This document shows, piece after piece, positions 6,105-8,439 of a stretch of DNA of 8,439 bases. Position 1 is the stretch's first letter. Each line of letters starts with the position of its first letter. A program made the position numbers and the translations under genes. The notes below the pieces were generated by a model. The model worked only from the letters and a program-made list of their open reading frames with translations, had not been told where the DNA came from and searched no databases. Origin of the DNA: an uncultured Pelagibacteraceae bacterium (GTDB lineage Bacteria > Pseudomonadota > Alphaproteobacteria > Pelagibacterales > Pelagibacteraceae); assembly GCA_902533955.1 (NCBI GenBank), contig CACANV010000031.1:1-8439 (forward strand), read 5' to 3'.

Positions 6105-7313
6105 TTAAATAAGCTCTTTTATAAATATCCACTTTGGCATTTTCAAAATAATAGATAAGTCTTCAGTCATATTACTTTTATTAGATAGAAACTTGACAAT
6201 ACTTCTAGAAGATCCACTAAACATATTAAAGAAAATTTCTGGCATTTTCTCAGGATTTTTTTCTAAAACTTTCATAAATATTTTATCTAAAAATAGGTAT
6301 TTTTTATTTTGTTCAAATATTTTTGCTTTGCTTATATTTTCAATATTTTCTCTTATGTACTTACTATGCTCTTGAATATTTAAAAAAGTATAACCAGTAC
6401 TTAATCTAGTCATACCTCCTGCGCTGCCAATATTAATTTGATTTTTAATTCTTCTATTCTTAGGATGAAATAATGGTATAGCGCCAAACTCTTTATAAAT
6501 TATCTTAAATTCATTGCTTCCATTTCCTTTCATTAATTTGTCAATACGATCATCTACTTCTTCGTCAGATCCCAAAAATGGATTATCAATAATCGACCAG
6601 CGTCTGAGTTGTTCTAATATTTGATAAGAATATGGGGCGCGTTTAATGCCATCGTCAGGTATACCTCCTTTAGATATCCAAGTCGTCTCTAAAAATAGTT
6701 TATTTTTATCTAGAGGAAGAACGTACATAAAGTTAATTTCTTTTGATTTTTGTGAAACATTTGGCAATGTATCAAAGTCCATAAGAGTAAATTCATTAGT
6801 ATTATAATTATTATTACCTATAAAATAGTCGTATTTATTAATTTCTTTTTTAGTTTCGATCTCTAAACCTAGAAAATGTTGCCAATAGTTTTCTTTATCA
6901 TCTTTAAATTTTTTAAAACTAGTAACGCTATTAAAAATAAATGATTTATCTAAGTTAATATCGTTTGTATTTTTGAAAAAACTAATATTTTTATTTTTGT
7001 TTAAAGTATGTAAAGTTTTTTTGTAAAATAAACTGCTGTCAATTGCTTGATATGGATATTCATTAATATAATGTTTTATTTCTTTGCCATGCCAGTTTTT
7101 AACATTAAATGAAGGCCAACTTTTTTTTACACAATCTTCAAAGTTGTGAGATGAAACTTTCCAAAAGGACCAAGTTTTGTCCCTTTTGTATTCTTTTCTG
7201 GGTTCTATTATAGCTAAAGTTTTGTCTTTTAATTTATTATTAATTTCCAATTCATATGCTAAAGATAATCCAGCACATCCTCCACCTATAATAATATAAT
7301 CAAATTCTTTCAT
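6105..7313 (-). CDS. crtY: Lycopene beta-cyclase
   Basis: FAD-dependent cyclase that turns lycopene into beta-carotene by forming both beta-ionone rings. The N-terminal dinucleotide-binding fold is seen as IIIGGGCAGLSLA (residues 7-19), with the end of the second beta-strand at IIEPR (35-39), followed by DKTWSFW (45-51), the typical DRTWCFW-like block. Further CrtY signatures are QHFLGLEIET (145-154), TLMDF (176-180), MYVLPLD (196-202), LETTWIS (208-214), and GAIPLFH plus GSAGGMTRLSTGYTFLNIQ (277-283 and 296-314). E209 is the likely catalytic acid. The length of 402 aa is close to the usual 380-400. The start overlaps the end of crtB by 14 bp; the stop abuts the blh start. Membrane association is expected for lycopene access, though no clear transmembrane helix is seen. 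Confidence 0.95.
   Translation of the reverse strand: MKEFDYIIIGGGCAGLSLAYELEINNKLKDKTLAIIEPRKEYKRDKTWSFWKVSSHNFEDCVKKSWPSFNVKNWHGKEIKHYINEYPYQAIDSSLFYKKTLHTLNKNKNISFFKNTNDINLDKSFIFNSVTSFKKFKDDKENYWQHFLGLEIETKKEINKYDYFIGNNNYNTNEFTLMDFDTLPNVSQKSKEINFMYVLPLDKNKLFLETTWISKGGIPDDGIKRAPYSYQILEQLRRWSIIDNPFLGSDEEVDDRIDKLMKGNGSNEFKIIYKEFGAIPLFHPKNRRIKNQINIGSAGGMTRLSTGYTFLNIQEHSKYIRENIENISKAKIFEQNKKYLFLDKIFMKVLEKNPEKMPEIFFNMFSGSSRSIVKFLSNKSNMTEDLSIILKMPKWIFIKELI
6114..6118 (-). promoter_or_regulatory. Possible ribosome binding site for blh
   Basis: The minus strand reads AAGAG, 9 nt before the blh ATG, within the last codons of crtY. The match to the anti-Shine-Dalgarno is modest. Because blh starts directly after the crtY stop, reinitiation could also serve. 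Confidence 0.35.
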
Positions 7314-8151
7314 ATAATTTAATTTCTTCGTTGATTAAAAGATGCTCATTTTCCGTTAAATTTATTTTGTCTGTTATAAAATAAAGTTTCAATAGATCAT
7401 AAATACTCATAAAGGTTTCAATTAATTTTCCAAAATTATTTACAAAAATTTTTCCTGAATTTTTGTAAGTTTCGAAGTTATTAGTTTGGATTATTTTATA
7501 ACCAATTTTTCTGTATACTCTTCTTGCTACTAAAATTGCAAAACGCAATCTAATAGGTATTTCTTTAATAGATTTAAATGAATTTTCATAAAATTTATCT
7601 GCAAGATCTAGAGTATCTTTAATGTTTTCAAAATTATTGTTTATGTAAAATCTATTATTATTTGAGTCTTCAATCACATCTCTTGATATATTTGTGAGTT
7701 GCATACCTATACCTAAATCCACAGCACCCATAAGAGCCTCTTTATTATTTACTTTTAAAATTTTTGCCATCATAAGACCTACCGTACCGGCAACTCTATA
7801 TGAATAAATTAACAAATCTTTCTTCGAGTTTATTTCAACTTTAATTTTTAAATCAGATCTAACTCCATCAAATAAGTCATTAATAATTTTCAGTGAAATA
7901 TTGTGCGCTTCAATAATTTCCCAAATATTTTTAATAATTTGATCATTGGTGTCTCTTGAATTAAAACGTTTTTGAAAATTATCTAAATCAATTAGTTTTT
8001 TTTCTATATCTCCTTGTTCATCAACAATATTGTCTACAAACCTACAAAAATCATAAAGAGACGAGCATTGCTGGTAAGTTCTTTTAGGTAAAAAGAAACC
8101 AGCCCAATTAAATGATTTTGCATAAATTGAAAGGTAATTTTGTTTTGTCAT
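7300..8151 (-). CDS. crtB: Phytoene synthase
   Basis: Condenses two geranylgeranyl diphosphate molecules into phytoene, the first committed carotenoid step; a squalene/phytoene synthase family enzyme acting at the membrane surface. Both Asp-rich Mg-diphosphate motifs are visible: CRFVDNIVDE (residues 36-45, D40 and D44), and QLTNISRDVIED (151-162, D158 and D162), followed by NRFYI. YRVAGTVGLMM (118-128) is the conserved helix between them, and RRVYRKIG (210-217) lies in the C-terminal part. The length of 283 aa is normal for bacterial CrtB, if slightly short. The ATG overlaps the crtI TAA by one base (TAATG); the 3' end overlaps crtY by 14 bp. Squalene synthase would be the alternative within the family, but its position between crtI and crtY settles the call. 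Confidence 0.95.
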   Translation of the reverse strand: MTKQNYLSIYAKSFNWAGFFLPKRTYQQCSSLYDFCRFVDNIVDEQGDIEKKLIDLDNFQKRFNSRDTNDQIIKNIWEIIEAHNISLKIINDLFDGVRSDLKIKVEINSKKDLLIYSYRVAGTVGLMMAKILKVNNKEALMGAVDLGIGMQLTNISRDVIEDSNNNRFYINNNFENIKDTLDLADKFYENSFKSIKEIPIRLRFAILVARRVYRKIGYKIIQTNNFETYKNSGKIFVNNFGKLIETFMSIYDLLKLYFITDKINLTENEHLLINEEIKLYERI

Positions 8152-8439
8152 TAAAGTATTTTATCTAAAACTTTAGCAGAAGACAAAACACCAGGAACAC
8201 CAGCACCAGGATGAGTTCCCGCACCTACAAAATATAATTTATCGTAAATCTCTGATTTATTATGAAATCTAAAGTAAGCAGATTGAGTAAATTTTGGTTG
8301 TATAGAAAAACCAGAGCCATATTGAGTATTCAGTTCTTTTTCAAAATAATCTGGCGTTATATAGAAATCTGATACTATATTTTCTCTAAGATTAGGCATT
8401 AGATCTTTTTCCATTTTATTAATTACTAAATCTTTCATT
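8151..8439 (-). CDS. crtI: Phytoene desaturase, C-terminal end (5' partial)
   Basis: Only the last 95 residues or so are in the window; the gene runs off the right edge, so its true start is not visible. CrtI is an FAD-dependent desaturase that introduces double bonds into phytoene to give lycopene. The end carries the CrtI-type C-terminal flavin-binding signature YFVGAGTHPGAGVPGVL (69-85 of the visible part). Upstream of it, the segment with YGSGFSIQPKFTQSAYFR (40-57) matches the pattern GxxFxxxPxxxQSAYFRP of bacterial phytoene desaturases. The Met at the window edge is an internal residue, not a start. It is the first visible gene of the minus-strand run and overlaps crtB by one base. Full-length CrtI is about 500 aa, so roughly 80 percent is missing to the right. 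Confidence 0.93.
   Translation of the reverse strand, partial: MKDLVINKMEKDLMPNLRENIVSDFYITPDYFEKELNTQYGSGFSIQPKFTQSAYFRFHNKSEIYDKLYFVGAGTHPGAGVPGVLSSAKVLDKIL

Noticed and set aside
6193..6375. 60-codon hydrophobic open frame on the plus strand
   Set aside because: It is antisense to the 3' part of crtY; the hydrophobicity follows from complementing Lys/Asn-rich codons.
8436..8438. Start of a 95-residue protein at the right edge
   Set aside because: The Met is internal to crtI: the visible part is only the conserved C-terminal domain of a roughly 500-residue enzyme, and the frame stays open to the window end.
1..8439. Undescribed defence system, mobile element, CRISPR array, prophage or novel RNA
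   Set aside because: Apart from the short unidentified gene end at the left edge, every gene is assigned to a known metabolic or housekeeping family. No spaced direct repeats, terminal inverted repeats, transposase or integrase motifs, or long structured intergenic regions were seen.

Overview
The window is very AT-rich. Its proteins are loaded with Lys, Asn and Ile, the genes are packed with almost no intergenic DNA, and several starts are GTG or overlap the preceding stop. Together with the gene content (ctaB, APH-type thrB, an ispH-thrB-rnhA run, and a crt/blh retinal cluster), this points to a streamlined marine alphaproteobacterium of the SAR11/Pelagibacter type or a similar low-GC lineage. 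The taxon is an inference. No RNA gene, insertion sequence, CRISPR array, phage gene or origin was seen, and no stretch over 300 bases lacks a gene.

Left part, plus strand (1-2889): the last 26 codons of an unidentified gene with one hydrophobic segment, then ctaB (heme O synthase), thrC (threonine synthase) and a Prx5-like peroxiredoxin. The first pair is 2 nt apart, ctaB-thrC are 41 nt apart, and thrC-prx share an ATGA overlap. They look like one co-directional unit whose promoter lies left of the window.

Right part, minus strand (8439 down to 2875): crtI (C-terminal end only), crtB, crtY, blh, ispH, thrB and rnhA. Neighbours overlap by 1-14 nt or abut with no gap at every junction, so this is probably one translationally coupled transcription unit that starts to the right of the window. 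CrtB makes phytoene, CrtI desaturates it to lycopene, CrtY cyclises it to beta-carotene, and Blh cleaves beta-carotene to retinal, the chromophore of microbial rhodopsins. IspH, next in line, makes the IPP/DMAPP from which carotenoids are built. ThrB and RnhA are housekeeping genes carried downstream. No rhodopsin gene and no crtE (GGPP synthase) gene is present in the window.

The two units converge, and their last genes (prx and rnhA) overlap tail to tail by 15 bp. Homoserine kinase (thrB) and threonine synthase (thrC), which act consecutively, therefore lie on opposite strands of the same locus. All genes belong to known families. The most notable feature is the arrangement: a retinal cassette joined directly to an ispH-thrB-rnhA block, facing a ctaB-thrC-prx block.
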